Notes under the pieces: generated by a model
What the model saw: the letters and a program-made list of their open reading frames with translations, nothing else
What the model was told of the DNA's origin: nothing
Databases searched by the model: none
Program-made: the position numbers and the translations under genes
Shown: positions 6,940 through 14,235 of the stretch, piece after piece
Position numbering within the stretch: the first letter of the stretch is position 1
Layout: each line of letters begins with the position of its first letter
NCBI GenBank assembly: GCA_039584255.1
Contig: JBDGYE010000035.1
Span: 1-43,321, forward strand
DNA: 43,321 nucleotides
Direction: 5' to 3'
From: JBDGYE01 sp039584255
GTDB lineage: Bacteria; Gemmatimonadota; Gemmatimonadetes; Palauibacterales; Palauibacteraceae

Positions 6940-8360
6940 CCGACGACTTCCGAGCGGCCTCGGCCCGGGTGGCCGAATGGATCGCCGCGTATCGCGAGCG
7001 GCTGCCCGAGCTTCCGGTTACGCCGCCGGTAGTGCCTGGGGAGGTCGCCGGACTGCTGCCGGAGTCTCCGCCCGATGCTCCCGATGGCCTTGATGCGATG
7101 CTCGCCGACCTGGACCGCATCGTCGTCCCGGGCCTCACCCATTGGAACCACCCCGGGTTCCTGGCCTATTTCTCCAGCTCCACCACGGATCCGGGGATTC
7201 TGGCGGAGTTCATCGCTGCCGCGCTCAACGTGAACGCCATGAGCTGGCGCACCTCGCCGGCGGGCACCGAGCTCGAAGAGCGGATGGTGGATTGGCTACG
7301 GCAGTTCGTAGGTCTTCCCGAGAGCTTCCAGGGGGTCCTGCACGACACAGCCTCATCGAGCAGCTTCACGGCACTCGTGGCCGCGCGCGAGCGGGCCATC
7401 CCGGGTGTCCGCAGCCGCGGTCTCGCCGGGCGAGGAGACCTCGGTGCGTGTACTCTATACTTGTCGGACCAGGCCCACTTCTCGCTGGACAAGGCGGCCG
7501 TGGCGGCCGGCCTCGGGCTCGACAACGTCCGCAGGATCTCCAGTGACACCCGGTACCGCCTCGACTCCGTCGAGCTGGAACGCACGATCGCGGCAGATCG
7601 AGCCGCGGGTAAGACACCGGTCATGGTCTGCGCGACGATCGGGACGACGTCGACCACGAGCGCCGACCCGGTCGCCGAGGTCGCGGACGTGTCCGCCCGT
7701 CACGACGTATGGCTCCACGTGGACGCGGCGTACGCCGGGCCGGCGGCTTCCCTCCCGGAGAAGGAGGAGCACTTCCGTGGCTGGGAGCGAGCCGACTCGA
7801 TCGTGATCAACCCTCACAAGTGGATGATGACGCCGATCGACTGCAGCGTCCTTGTATACCGTGACCCAGTCGCGATGCGGGACTCGCTGGCGACGTCCGC
7901 TGCTTATCTCAGGAGCGAAGAAGCCGCGAACCTGATGGACGTGGGCGTGGCTCTGGGCAGGAGGTTCCGGGCCCTCAAGCTGTGGTTCATCTTCCGCGCC
8001 TACGGCACCGAAGGCCTGCGAGCGATCCTGCGCGCCCACATTGAGCTGGCAGGCGCGTTCGCCGAGTGGCTACGGCAGAATCCCCGATTCGAGGTGGTGG
8101 CGCCGGTGCCGTTCAGCACGGTGTGCTTCCGGGGCGTTCCGCCGGACGGGGTGCCGGCCGACAACTTCAACCGCCGCCTGCTGGGCGCGGTCAATGGCCG
8201 CGGCCCGGTCTTCCTTTCGGACACGGAGCTGGCCAGCCGGTGCACACTTCGCCTGGCCGTTGGAAGCGCGCACGTCACCGAAGGAGTTGTACGCGAGGCC
8301 TATCGACTGCTCGACGAGGAACACGAGAGGCTCTCGAACGCCGACCTGGAATGGGAATGA
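6936..8360 (+). CDS. PLP-dependent aromatic-L-amino-acid-decarboxylase-like protein
   Basis: Group II pyridoxal-phosphate decarboxylase (DOPA/tryptophan decarboxylase type), 474 residues. Visible features are the N-terminal LTHWNHPGFLAYFSSS, TSPAGTELEERMVDWL, the cofactor pocket region GVLHDTASSSSFTAL, WLHVDAAYAG (Asp that pairs with the pyridine nitrogen), and NPHKWMMTPIDCSVLVYRD with the Schiff-base lysine at residue 295. The family decarboxylates L-DOPA, 5-hydroxytryptophan, tryptophan or phenylalanine, and some members are aldehyde synthases. The substrate cannot be settled by eye. The start is the GTG at 6936, overlapping the methyltransferase stop as GTGA with GGAAGG five bases upstream; a GTG at 6930 is an alternative. 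It is coupled downstream to the peroxiredoxin by ATGA. Confidence 0.9.
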   Translation: MTDDFRAASARVAEWIAAYRERLPELPVTPPVVPGEVAGLLPESPPDAPDGLDAMLADLDRIVVPGLTHWNHPGFLAYFSSSTTDPGILAEFIAAALNVNAMSWRTSPAGTELEERMVDWLRQFVGLPESFQGVLHDTASSSSFTALVAARERAIPGVRSRGLAGRGDLGACTLYLSDQAHFSLDKAAVAAGLGLDNVRRISSDTRYRLDSVELERTIAADRAAGKTPVMVCATIGTTSTTSADPVAEVADVSARHDVWLHVDAAYAGPAASLPEKEEHFRGWERADSIVINPHKWMMTPIDCSVLVYRDPVAMRDSLATSAAYLRSEEAANLMDVGVALGRRFRALKLWFIFRAYGTEGLRAILRAHIELAGAFAEWLRQNPRFEVVAPVPFSTVCFRGVPPDGVPADNFNRRLLGAVNGRGPVFLSDTELASRCTLRLAVGSAHVTEGVVREAYRLLDEEHERLSNADLEWE

Positions 8361-8815
8361 TCAGCGAAGGCGACAGCGCACCCGACTTCACTCTCGAGAC
8401 GGACCGTGGCGAGGCGGTCCGCCTGAGCGACTACCTTGGAAGACGGGTGGTCCTGTACTTCTACCCGAGGGACGGCACCAGCGGCTGCACCCGGCAGGCA
8501 TGCGAATTCCGCGATTCCGCAGGCGGGTTCGAGGCCATGGACGCCATCGTGTTGGGCATCAGCCCGGATTCCACGGCTTCCCATGCTCGGTTCCGGGACA
8601 AGCACGGCCTCAACTTCACGCTGCTTGCGGATCCGGAACGAGAGGCGGCACTGGCCTACGGCGTGTGGGGGAAGAAGAAGTTGTACGGTCGTGAATACGA
8701 GGGTATTCACCGAACGACGTTCGTCGTCGGACCGGACGGCGTCGTGGAGCGGGTGTACAGGAAGGTCAGGCCCGCCGGCCACGCCGAGGCGATCCTGGCC
8801 GACATGAGCTCTTGA
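8357..8815 (+). CDS. bcp: thioredoxin-dependent peroxiredoxin, Bcp/PrxQ type
   Basis: A 152-residue PrxQ/Bcp peroxiredoxin, which reduces hydrogen and alkyl peroxides using thioredoxin. The N-terminus EGDSAPDFTLETD is typical. The active site is FYPRDGTSGCTRQACEFRD with the peroxidatic cysteine at residue 44 and the resolving cysteine at residue 49, the atypical two-Cys arrangement of E. coli BCP. The later stretch WGKKKLYGREYEGIHRTTFVVGPDG is also characteristic. The ATG at 8357 overlaps the decarboxylase stop (ATGA); an in-frame ATG at 8351 would add two residues. Its place after a PLP decarboxylase could reflect disposal of peroxide from amine metabolism, but that is only suggestive. Confidence 0.93.
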   Translation: MISEGDSAPDFTLETDRGEAVRLSDYLGRRVVLYFYPRDGTSGCTRQACEFRDSAGGFEAMDAIVLGISPDSTASHARFRDKHGLNFTLLADPEREAALAYGVWGKKKLYGREYEGIHRTTFVVGPDGVVERVYRKVRPAGHAEAILADMSS

Positions 8816-9474
8816 GGCGGGGCGCGGCGGCCGCTGCGGCGGCCCTGGCGGCCGCTCTGGTCGCAGGGGAGGCATCCGCACAGGAGGCCGTCATCGTGCC
8901 GGCGGAGCAGTCGGTGATTCTCGAGAGAGCAGATCGTGCGAGGGTGCGCGGAGACACCGCGGCCCCGATCCGCATCGTGGAGGTCTCCGACTTCGAGTGC
9001 CCGTTTTGCGCCCAGTTCTACCATGAGAGCTACCGGGCCGTGGACAGCGTGTACGTACGGACCGGCGTCGCGCGATATGTCTGGATCTCGCTGCCCAACT
9101 CGGGGCACCCGCGGGCGTGGTCGGCCATAGAGGCCGCGTTCTGCGCGGGAGCGGCGGGCCGGTTCTGGGCCATGCACGACATCCTGTTCGAGAGGCGTGA
9201 CGAGTGGGCGTCTTCAGCGGATCCGAACGGGTTGTTCCAGAGCTATGCCTCCGAGATAGGAATCGAGGAGAAGTCTTTCGCCGACTGTTTGCGCAACGAC
9301 CAGACGGCACCTCTCCAGGTGGCCGATTACGAGTCGACCTTGCGCTCCGGGATTACGAGCACGCCGTTCTTCGTCGTCGGTGACAGCGTGGCGATTCGGG
9401 GGTTGATTCCGTTGGAGAGCTTCCGGGCCGCCGTGGACAGTGTCCTTTCCGCCCGTGGACTCGCTGTCCCTTAG
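8812..9474 (+). CDS. exported DsbA-family thioredoxin-fold protein
   Basis: A 220-residue secreted thioredoxin-fold oxidoreductase. Residues 1-24 form an alanine-rich signal peptide ending ASAQ, with no lipobox cysteine. The DsbA/thioredoxin_4 domain has VSDFECPFCAQFY with a CPFC redox centre at residues 63-66 and the cis-proline loop ITSTPFFVVGD near residue 190. Two further cysteines (AAFCAG and ADCLRN) could form a structural disulphide. It probably makes or shuffles disulphides in the periplasm, and a thiol reductase role is possible. The start is a TTG overlapping the bcp stop as TTGA. No better-placed ATG exists, and the signal peptide begins right there. Confidence 0.85.
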   Translation: MRRGAAAAAAALAAALVAGEASAQEAVIVPAEQSVILERADRARVRGDTAAPIRIVEVSDFECPFCAQFYHESYRAVDSVYVRTGVARYVWISLPNSGHPRAWSAIEAAFCAGAAGRFWAMHDILFERRDEWASSADPNGLFQSYASEIGIEEKSFADCLRNDQTAPLQVADYESTLRSGITSTPFFVVGDSVAIRGLIPLESFRAAVDSVLSARGLAVP

Positions 9475-9528
9475 GAGCCTGTCCGAGTAGTGGTGGGAGC
9501 CGCGTTACGAGCGCCGGAGGCGTCGGCT

Positions 9529-10266
9529 CTAGGGCACGCCGCCACCGCCGAGGCGCTCGAACACCCTCCGCATCGTCTCGATGGCCCTCCTGGCCGTTCG
9601 AGCCCCGGAGCTGAAGATGTGGGCCAGCTCGGGCTCGCCCGTGCCGGCGAGCCGGATGTCGAACGTGAAATGCACGGAGACGCCGGCTGGCCGCACTTGG
9701 GCGGTTCGATCGGCCCACCCCTCCTGTGAGGCGTCCAGCGCCCCCTCGATGTGCACTTCGACCGCGTCTGCCTCCGAACCGACCTCCTGAGCGAGCAGGG
9801 CCAGGCGTCGGGCGAGCAGCTCGTTCGTATCCGGGTCCGAGTCACGCTCCTCCAGCCAAAGGGCCGGAGGCGCGACGTCGGCCGTCAGGTAGCCCAACAT
9901 GCAGGAGGGATGGAATCCCACGGGTGGGGCGCCCGCCTCGTCCCGCTCCTCCGTGCCTCCGAAGACCTCTTCCTCGTCGGGCGTCTCGTCCCACGAGAGA
10001 TAGGAGGCCAGGGCCGCTGCCCCGATCGCAGTGCCGGCCAGTGCCACTTCATCCAGCGAAAGCTCAACTAGCGCCGACGGAGCGTACAACGTATCGATGG
10101 CACCGGATTCCATGATGTCCAACTCGGATTGATCATACGCGAGGCAGCGGAAGAACCACGAGACGGGCTCCTGGCGTCCGTCGAAAAGGTCGCGGACGCC
10201 GAGTCCTTCCTGGCGCAAGGCTGCCAGCAGGCTGGCACCGATCTGGTGTCGCGTAAGCTGAGCCAA
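9529..10266 (-). CDS. unrecognised cytoplasmic protein
   Basis: A 245-residue protein with no family I recognise and no signal peptide or membrane segment. Composition is acidic in the middle (DETPDEEEVFGGTEERDE). The C-terminal part, VSVHFTFDIRLAGTGEPELAHIF followed by a basic helix ARTARRAIETMRRVFERLGGG, looks folded. A likely start is the TTG at 10266, preceded by GTAGGAAGAG and 11 bases after the upstream stop. An ATG at 10329 would overlap the upstream gene by 52 bases. It is the second gene of a two-gene unit with the secreted protein at 10278 and converges on the DsbA-like gene. Whether the two products act together is unknown. Confidence 0.6.
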   Translation of the reverse strand: MAQLTRHQIGASLLAALRQEGLGVRDLFDGRQEPVSWFFRCLAYDQSELDIMESGAIDTLYAPSALVELSLDEVALAGTAIGAAALASYLSWDETPDEEEVFGGTEERDEAGAPPVGFHPSCMLGYLTADVAPPALWLEERDSDPDTNELLARRLALLAQEVGSEADAVEVHIEGALDASQEGWADRTAQVRPAGVSVHFTFDIRLAGTGEPELAHIFSSGARTARRAIETMRRVFERLGGGGVP

Positions 10267-10277
10267 GGACGCTCTTC

Positions 10278-10865
10278 CTACCTGGAGATCATGATGTGGG
10301 ACCAGGGAGTCCCCGCCAGCATCAGCCACGGCGCGTTTCCCTCGGGCCTCGTCGGGAGTCCCAACTCCTCGCCTGTGGCATAGGGTACGTACACCACAGC
10401 GAGCCGCCGGGAGCCGGCGACTTCTCCGGTCGCGGGATCATAGGCACCCTCGGGCGCCGTTATCGAGTACAGCGCAGCACGATCGGGCATGCGCAGCTCG
10501 CCTGACCGGAGGGCCAAGTGTCTGGCGTCCATCACCTCGCTCCGGCCCCGTCCGTCCGCCCTCAACCGGCGGCCGATAGCCATGTATGGGTCCAGGCTCT
10601 CGTGATAGCAGGCCACGTGGAAGCCCTCGGACGCGGCGTCGTCTGCCACGCAGATGAGCGGTCCTGTTCCCTGCCGCAGAAGCGTGAGCGGGTCCTGCGA
10701 CCTGTGCTCACCTCCATAGCCAAGGACCGTGGCGCCGGCACGCAGCGGATCCGGAGCGGCGAGCACGGCCCCGGCTATCTGCTCGGCCGCCGCTGGCTCC
10801 TGTGCCGGAGCAGCCGCACTGGACAGAGCCAGCACCGGCGCTACCATCAGGACGGAATGTCGCAT
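10278..10865 (-). CDS. unrecognised secreted protein
   Basis: A 195-residue protein with a clear signal peptide (MRHSVLMVAPVLALSSAAAPAQ, cleavage near residue 22). No known domain is recognised. The mature part has GTGPLICVADDAASEGFHVACYHESLDPYM, with two cysteines and two histidines close together, then YSITAPEGAYDPATGEVAG and a hydrophobic end NAPWLMLAGTPWSHIMISR. The Cys/His cluster could bind a metal or haem, but this is a guess. The ATG at 10865 is preferred over the one at 10886 because it has GGGAGAA upstream and starts the signal peptide. It is the first gene of a pair with 9529-10266. Confidence 0.7.
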   Translation of the reverse strand: MRHSVLMVAPVLALSSAAAPAQEPAAAEQIAGAVLAAPDPLRAGATVLGYGGEHRSQDPLTLLRQGTGPLICVADDAASEGFHVACYHESLDPYMAIGRRLRADGRGRSEVMDARHLALRSGELRMPDRAALYSITAPEGAYDPATGEVAGSRRLAVVYVPYATGEELGLPTRPEGNAPWLMLAGTPWSHIMISR

Positions 10866-11290
10866 CCCCGTTCTCCCAGTAATCACGTGGGCTTGTGCGA
10901 TCGACAGGCTGCGCGAGCCGCCGCCGCGATACCCGTACTTGTCGATGTGTCCCGTTCAGGGATAGTATGGCCCCCCAGAATGGGAGGGCCCGTCCCGCAT
11001 GCACCATCTGCCGGACCTCCAGGCGGAGCGGGGCGTTCCAAAAGCCTCGTTTCCGTCGCCGCCGGCCGCTGAGTCGACCGTTCCGGCGCAGCGTCTTCCG
11101 GGCGGCTGCAACGGCACGCTTTTCGCTGCCAGCAGGGGACATCTATCGACGCCAGCGGCGACGGGCAAACTTCAGCGCCAGCGGCGACGGGTAAAGTTCC
11201 GCGCCAGCACTCGGCGCTCCGGAGGCGTGCAGGCGTCAACGCCAGGGGATAGCCGGAGCCGGTAAACCCTTCAAGCAGAGCGAACCACCC
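10866..11290. other. 425-base divergent intergenic region upstream of pntAA
   Basis: No gene is seen here. The region separates the secreted-protein gene from the pnt operon. It holds a weak plus-strand promoter candidate (TTGTCG at 10939, 18-base spacer, TAGTAT at 10963) and the 26-bp-period repeats at 11150-11210. It is otherwise GC-rich and featureless. Confidence 0.5.
11150..11210. repeat. 26-bp tandem repeat, two and a third copies
   Basis: CGCCAGCGGCGACGGG plus (C/T)AAA(C/G)TT occurs at 11150-11172 and again at 11176-11198. A third truncated copy CGCCAGCAC begins at 11202, so the period is exactly 26 bp. It lies 80-140 bases before the pntAA start, where a regulator could bind. Simple duplication is the alternative. 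Confidence 0.6.
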
Positions 11291-12421
11291 ATGCGAATAG
11301 TTGTTCCCAAGGAACACGCGCCGCTCGAGAAGCGCGTGGCCATTACCCCAGCGGCGATAAAGCGCCTCGCCTCCGAGAAGCTCTCCTTCGTGGTGGAGGC
11401 CGGCGCCGGTGTCGGCGCCTCCTTCACGGACGAGGAGTACCGGGAGGCGGGTGCGGAGATCATCCAGGACCCGCAGGCCCTGTTCGACGGTGCGGACCTA
11501 GTGCTCAAGGTGAACGGCCCGGCGAAGCGGGAGGGAGACACCGACGAGGCAGACCTCATCCCGTCCGGAGCCGTGTTCGTAGGTCTCATGCGGCCGCACG
11601 AGAGCGCCGAAGTTCTGTCGAAGCTCGCCGAGCGAGGCGTCACGGCACTCTCCATGGAGCTCATGCCCCGCACGACGCTGGCGCAGCGAATGGATGCGCT
11701 GTCGGCGTTCAGCACGGTCGCCGGCTACACGGCAGTCGTGAGAGGAGCGGAGGGGCTCGGGAAGTTCTTCCCGATGCTGACGACGGCCGCCGGAACGATC
11801 CCTCCGGCCAACGTCTTCATCATCGGAGCGGGCGTGGCCGGGCTGCAGGCGATCGCCACAGCGAGACGTCTGGGCGCGGTGGTCGAGGCATTCGACATCC
11901 GGCCGGAGACCAAGGAACAAGTTCAGAGCCTCGGTGCCAACTTCGTGGAGTGGGAAGAGGCGGACGAGGAAATGGAGACCGAGGGCGGCTACGCCAAGGA
12001 GGTCTCGGAGGCGGAGCAGGAGGGCGAGCGTCAGCTGATCTCCGATCACGTCGCCAAGGCCGACCTCGTGATCACGACCGCCCTGGTCCCCGGACGGCCG
12101 GCGCCAGTCCTGATCACCGAGGACATGGTCAAACGGATGCGACCGGGCTCCGTGATCGTCGATCTGGCCTCCGAGGCCGGCGGCAACTGCGAACTAACGG
12201 TCATGGGTGAGACGGTGGAGCGACACGGGGTTCTGATTCAGGGTCCGCTGGACCTGGCCAGCTCCCTTCCGGTCCACGGAAGCTTGATGTACGGGCGGAT
12301 TCTGTCCGTCCTTCTGCAGCACATCATGGACGACGAGGGCAAGATCGTCATCGACCTCGACGAAGAGATCACCGGCGCGATCGCGGTGACGCACGACGGA
12401 AATGTGAGGTATCAGCAATGA
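11291..12421 (+). CDS. pntAA: NAD(P)+ transhydrogenase subunit alpha, part 1 (NAD-binding domain I)
   Basis: A 376-residue soluble dI subunit of proton-translocating transhydrogenase, which binds NAD(H) and passes hydride to NADP+ in PntB. It begins MRIVVPKEHAPLEKRVAITPAAI, as in alanine dehydrogenase relatives. It contains FVGLMRPHES, SMELMPRTTLAQRMDALSAFSTVAGYTAV, the NAD fold FIIGAGVAGLQAIATARRLGAVVEAFDIRPETKEQV near residue 175, and the metal- and acid-rich loop region with YAKEVSEAEQEGERQL. The alpha chain is split as in Rhodospirillum rubrum. The stop overlaps pntAB as ATGA. Confidence 0.95.
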   Translation: MRIVVPKEHAPLEKRVAITPAAIKRLASEKLSFVVEAGAGVGASFTDEEYREAGAEIIQDPQALFDGADLVLKVNGPAKREGDTDEADLIPSGAVFVGLMRPHESAEVLSKLAERGVTALSMELMPRTTLAQRMDALSAFSTVAGYTAVVRGAEGLGKFFPMLTTAAGTIPPANVFIIGAGVAGLQAIATARRLGAVVEAFDIRPETKEQVQSLGANFVEWEEADEEMETEGGYAKEVSEAEQEGERQLISDHVAKADLVITTALVPGRPAPVLITEDMVKRMRPGSVIVDLASEAGGNCELTVMGETVERHGVLIQGPLDLASSLPVHGSLMYGRILSVLLQHIMDDEGKIVIDLDEEITGAIAVTHDGNVRYQQ

Positions 12422-12711
12422 CTGGCACGGTTCTCGTTAGTGTGTATGTCTTCGTGCTGGCGATGTTCGTCGGCTTCGAAGTCATAACGAAGGTTCCTCC
12501 GACCCTGCATACGCCGCTCATGTCGGGCTCAAACGCGATCTCGGGCATCTCCATCGTCGGAGCGCTCGTGATCGCCGGGCTCGGGCAGGGGACCCTGTTC
12601 AACGTGATCGGCGTGATCGCCGTGATCGCCGCGACCGTGAACGTGATGGGAGGATTCATGGTCACCGACCGGATGCTGCAGATGTTCCGGCGGGACACGG
12701 AGACGAACTAG
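12418..12711 (+). CDS. pntAB: NAD(P)+ transhydrogenase subunit alpha, part 2 (membrane)
   Basis: A 97-residue hydrophobic subunit, the membrane part that is fused to the alpha chain in E. coli PntA. Three membrane helices are visible: VLVSVYVFVLAMFVGFEVI, AISGISIVGALVIAGLG and VIGVIAVIAATVNVMGGFMV. The link VPPTLHTPLMSGSNAISGI is the conserved loop of the family. The ATG overlaps the pntAA stop. It helps form the proton channel with PntB in the inner membrane. Confidence 0.94.
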   Translation: MTGTVLVSVYVFVLAMFVGFEVITKVPPTLHTPLMSGSNAISGISIVGALVIAGLGQGTLFNVIGVIAVIAATVNVMGGFMVTDRMLQMFRRDTETN

Positions 12712-12730
12712 CGAACCTCGAGGCAGATAG

Positions 12731-14170
12731 ATGGAAACCAGAGTTCTGTTCACTCAGCTCGCCTACTTGCTCTCGGCGGTGCTGTTCATCCTGGGGCTCA
12801 AGCGCCTCAGCCATCCGGACACCGCGCGTCGCGGCAACATGCTGGCGGCGATCGGGATGCTGCTCGCCGTGGTGGCGACTCTCATCGGGGAGCGCATACT
12901 GACCTGGGAATGGATCATCGCCGGCCTCCTCATCGGCACCGTGGTCGGCGGCCTCATGGCGCGCCTGGTCAAGATGACCGCGATGCCTCAGATGGTGGGC
13001 ATCTTCAACGGCTTAGGCGGGCTGGCTTCCGGTCTGGTGGCCGCTGCCGAGTACTTTCGCTACACACAGGGCGTCTCCGGGGTGACCGAGATCCCGCTCG
13101 ATGCTTCGATCTCCATCATGGCCGGCACGCTGATCGGTGCCGTCACCTTCTCAGGCAGCATGATCGCCTTCGGCAAGCTGCAGGGGATCGTCACGGAAAA
13201 GGCCGTGAAGTACCCGCTTCAGCAGTTCTTCAACGGGCTGATCTTTGCGGGAATCCTGACGATCATCGTCTACCTGGTCGTGCAGGCGCCCTCCGCTCTC
13301 GAGGCCGAATCGACCGGAACCGTGCAGACACTGTACTTCGTGCTGTGGGGCATCGCGATCGTTCTGGGCGTGCTGCTGACGATCCCGATCGGCGGGGCGG
13401 ACATGCCGGTGGTGATCTCGCTCCTGAACTCGTACTCAGGCCTGGCCGCTTCGGCCGCCGGCTTCGTACTGCAGAACAACGCCCTGATCATCAGTGGTGC
13501 GCTCGTGGGGGCTTCGGGGCTGATCCTCACGCGGATCATGTGCAAGGCGATGAACCGCTCACTGGCCAACGTGATCTTCGGCACCTTCGGCGAGACCACG
13601 GCCGGCGGGCCCGTCAAGGGCGAGAAGCGGACGATGGCCGACGTGAACGCGGTCCAGGCGGACGACGTCGCGATGCTGCTCGCCTACGCGAAGCAGGTGG
13701 CGATCGTGCCCGGCTACGGGCTGGCGGTGGCGCAGGCCCAGCACAAGCTCCGCGAGCTATGCGACCAGCTGGAGCATCGAGGCGTGAACGTGAAGTACGT
13801 CATCCACCCGGTGGCCGGCCGCATGCCGGGGCACATGAACGTGCTCCTCGCGGAGGCCAACGTGCCGTACACGCAGCTGTACGAGCCCGAGGACGTGAAT
13901 CCGGACATCACCAACGTGGACGCCTGCCTGGTGGTCGGGGCCAACGACGTGGTCAACCCGGCGGCCCGTGACGAGCCGGGCAGTGACCTCTATGGTATGC
14001 CCATCATCGAGGTCGATCGGGCCAAGCACTGCGTGGTGATGAAGCGCAGCCTCAATCCGGGCTTCGCCGGGATCGACAACGAGCTGTTCTACCTCAGGAA
14101 CACGATGATGCTGTTCGGAGACGCAGCAGACTCCATCGGCCGTATCCTGGAGGAGGTAAAGCAGCTCTGA
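12731..14170 (+). CDS. pntB: NAD(P)+ transhydrogenase subunit beta
   Basis: A 479-residue PntB that carries the remaining membrane helices (about residues 1-270) and the NADP(H)-binding dIII domain. The membrane half has the conserved MPQMVGIFNGLGGLASGLVAAAEY and the helix FSGSMIAFGKLQG. The C-terminal domain shows VPGYGLAVAQAQHKLREL (dinucleotide fold), HPVAGRMPGHMNVLLAEANVPY, VVGANDVVNPAARDEPGSDLYGMPIIEV and KRSLNPGFAGIDNELFY. The enzyme uses the proton gradient to make NADPH, which would serve thiol and peroxide defences encoded nearby. It starts 19 bases after pntAB and ends at a hairpin terminator. Confidence 0.96.
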   Translation: METRVLFTQLAYLLSAVLFILGLKRLSHPDTARRGNMLAAIGMLLAVVATLIGERILTWEWIIAGLLIGTVVGGLMARLVKMTAMPQMVGIFNGLGGLASGLVAAAEYFRYTQGVSGVTEIPLDASISIMAGTLIGAVTFSGSMIAFGKLQGIVTEKAVKYPLQQFFNGLIFAGILTIIVYLVVQAPSALEAESTGTVQTLYFVLWGIAIVLGVLLTIPIGGADMPVVISLLNSYSGLAASAAGFVLQNNALIISGALVGASGLILTRIMCKAMNRSLANVIFGTFGETTAGGPVKGEKRTMADVNAVQADDVAMLLAYAKQVAIVPGYGLAVAQAQHKLRELCDQLEHRGVNVKYVIHPVAGRMPGHMNVLLAEANVPYTQLYEPEDVNPDITNVDACLVVGANDVVNPAARDEPGSDLYGMPIIEVDRAKHCVVMKRSLNPGFAGIDNELFYLRNTMMLFGDAADSIGRILEEVKQL

Positions 14171-14193
14171 GAGCTGTCAGACGTTCGAGTGCG

Positions 14194-14235
14194 GAAGCCC
14201 CCGCGGCCCATCAGTTTGCGGTCGGCGGGGCTTTT
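14194..14235 (+). terminator. rho-independent terminator after pntB
   Basis: AAGCCCCCGC (14195-14204) pairs with GCGGGGCTT (14225-14233) with one bulged C and a 20-base loop. It is followed by TTTTGCTT. It lies 24 bases after the pntB stop. The convergent acyltransferase gene ends inside the loop, so its last codons share this DNA. Confidence 0.7.
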
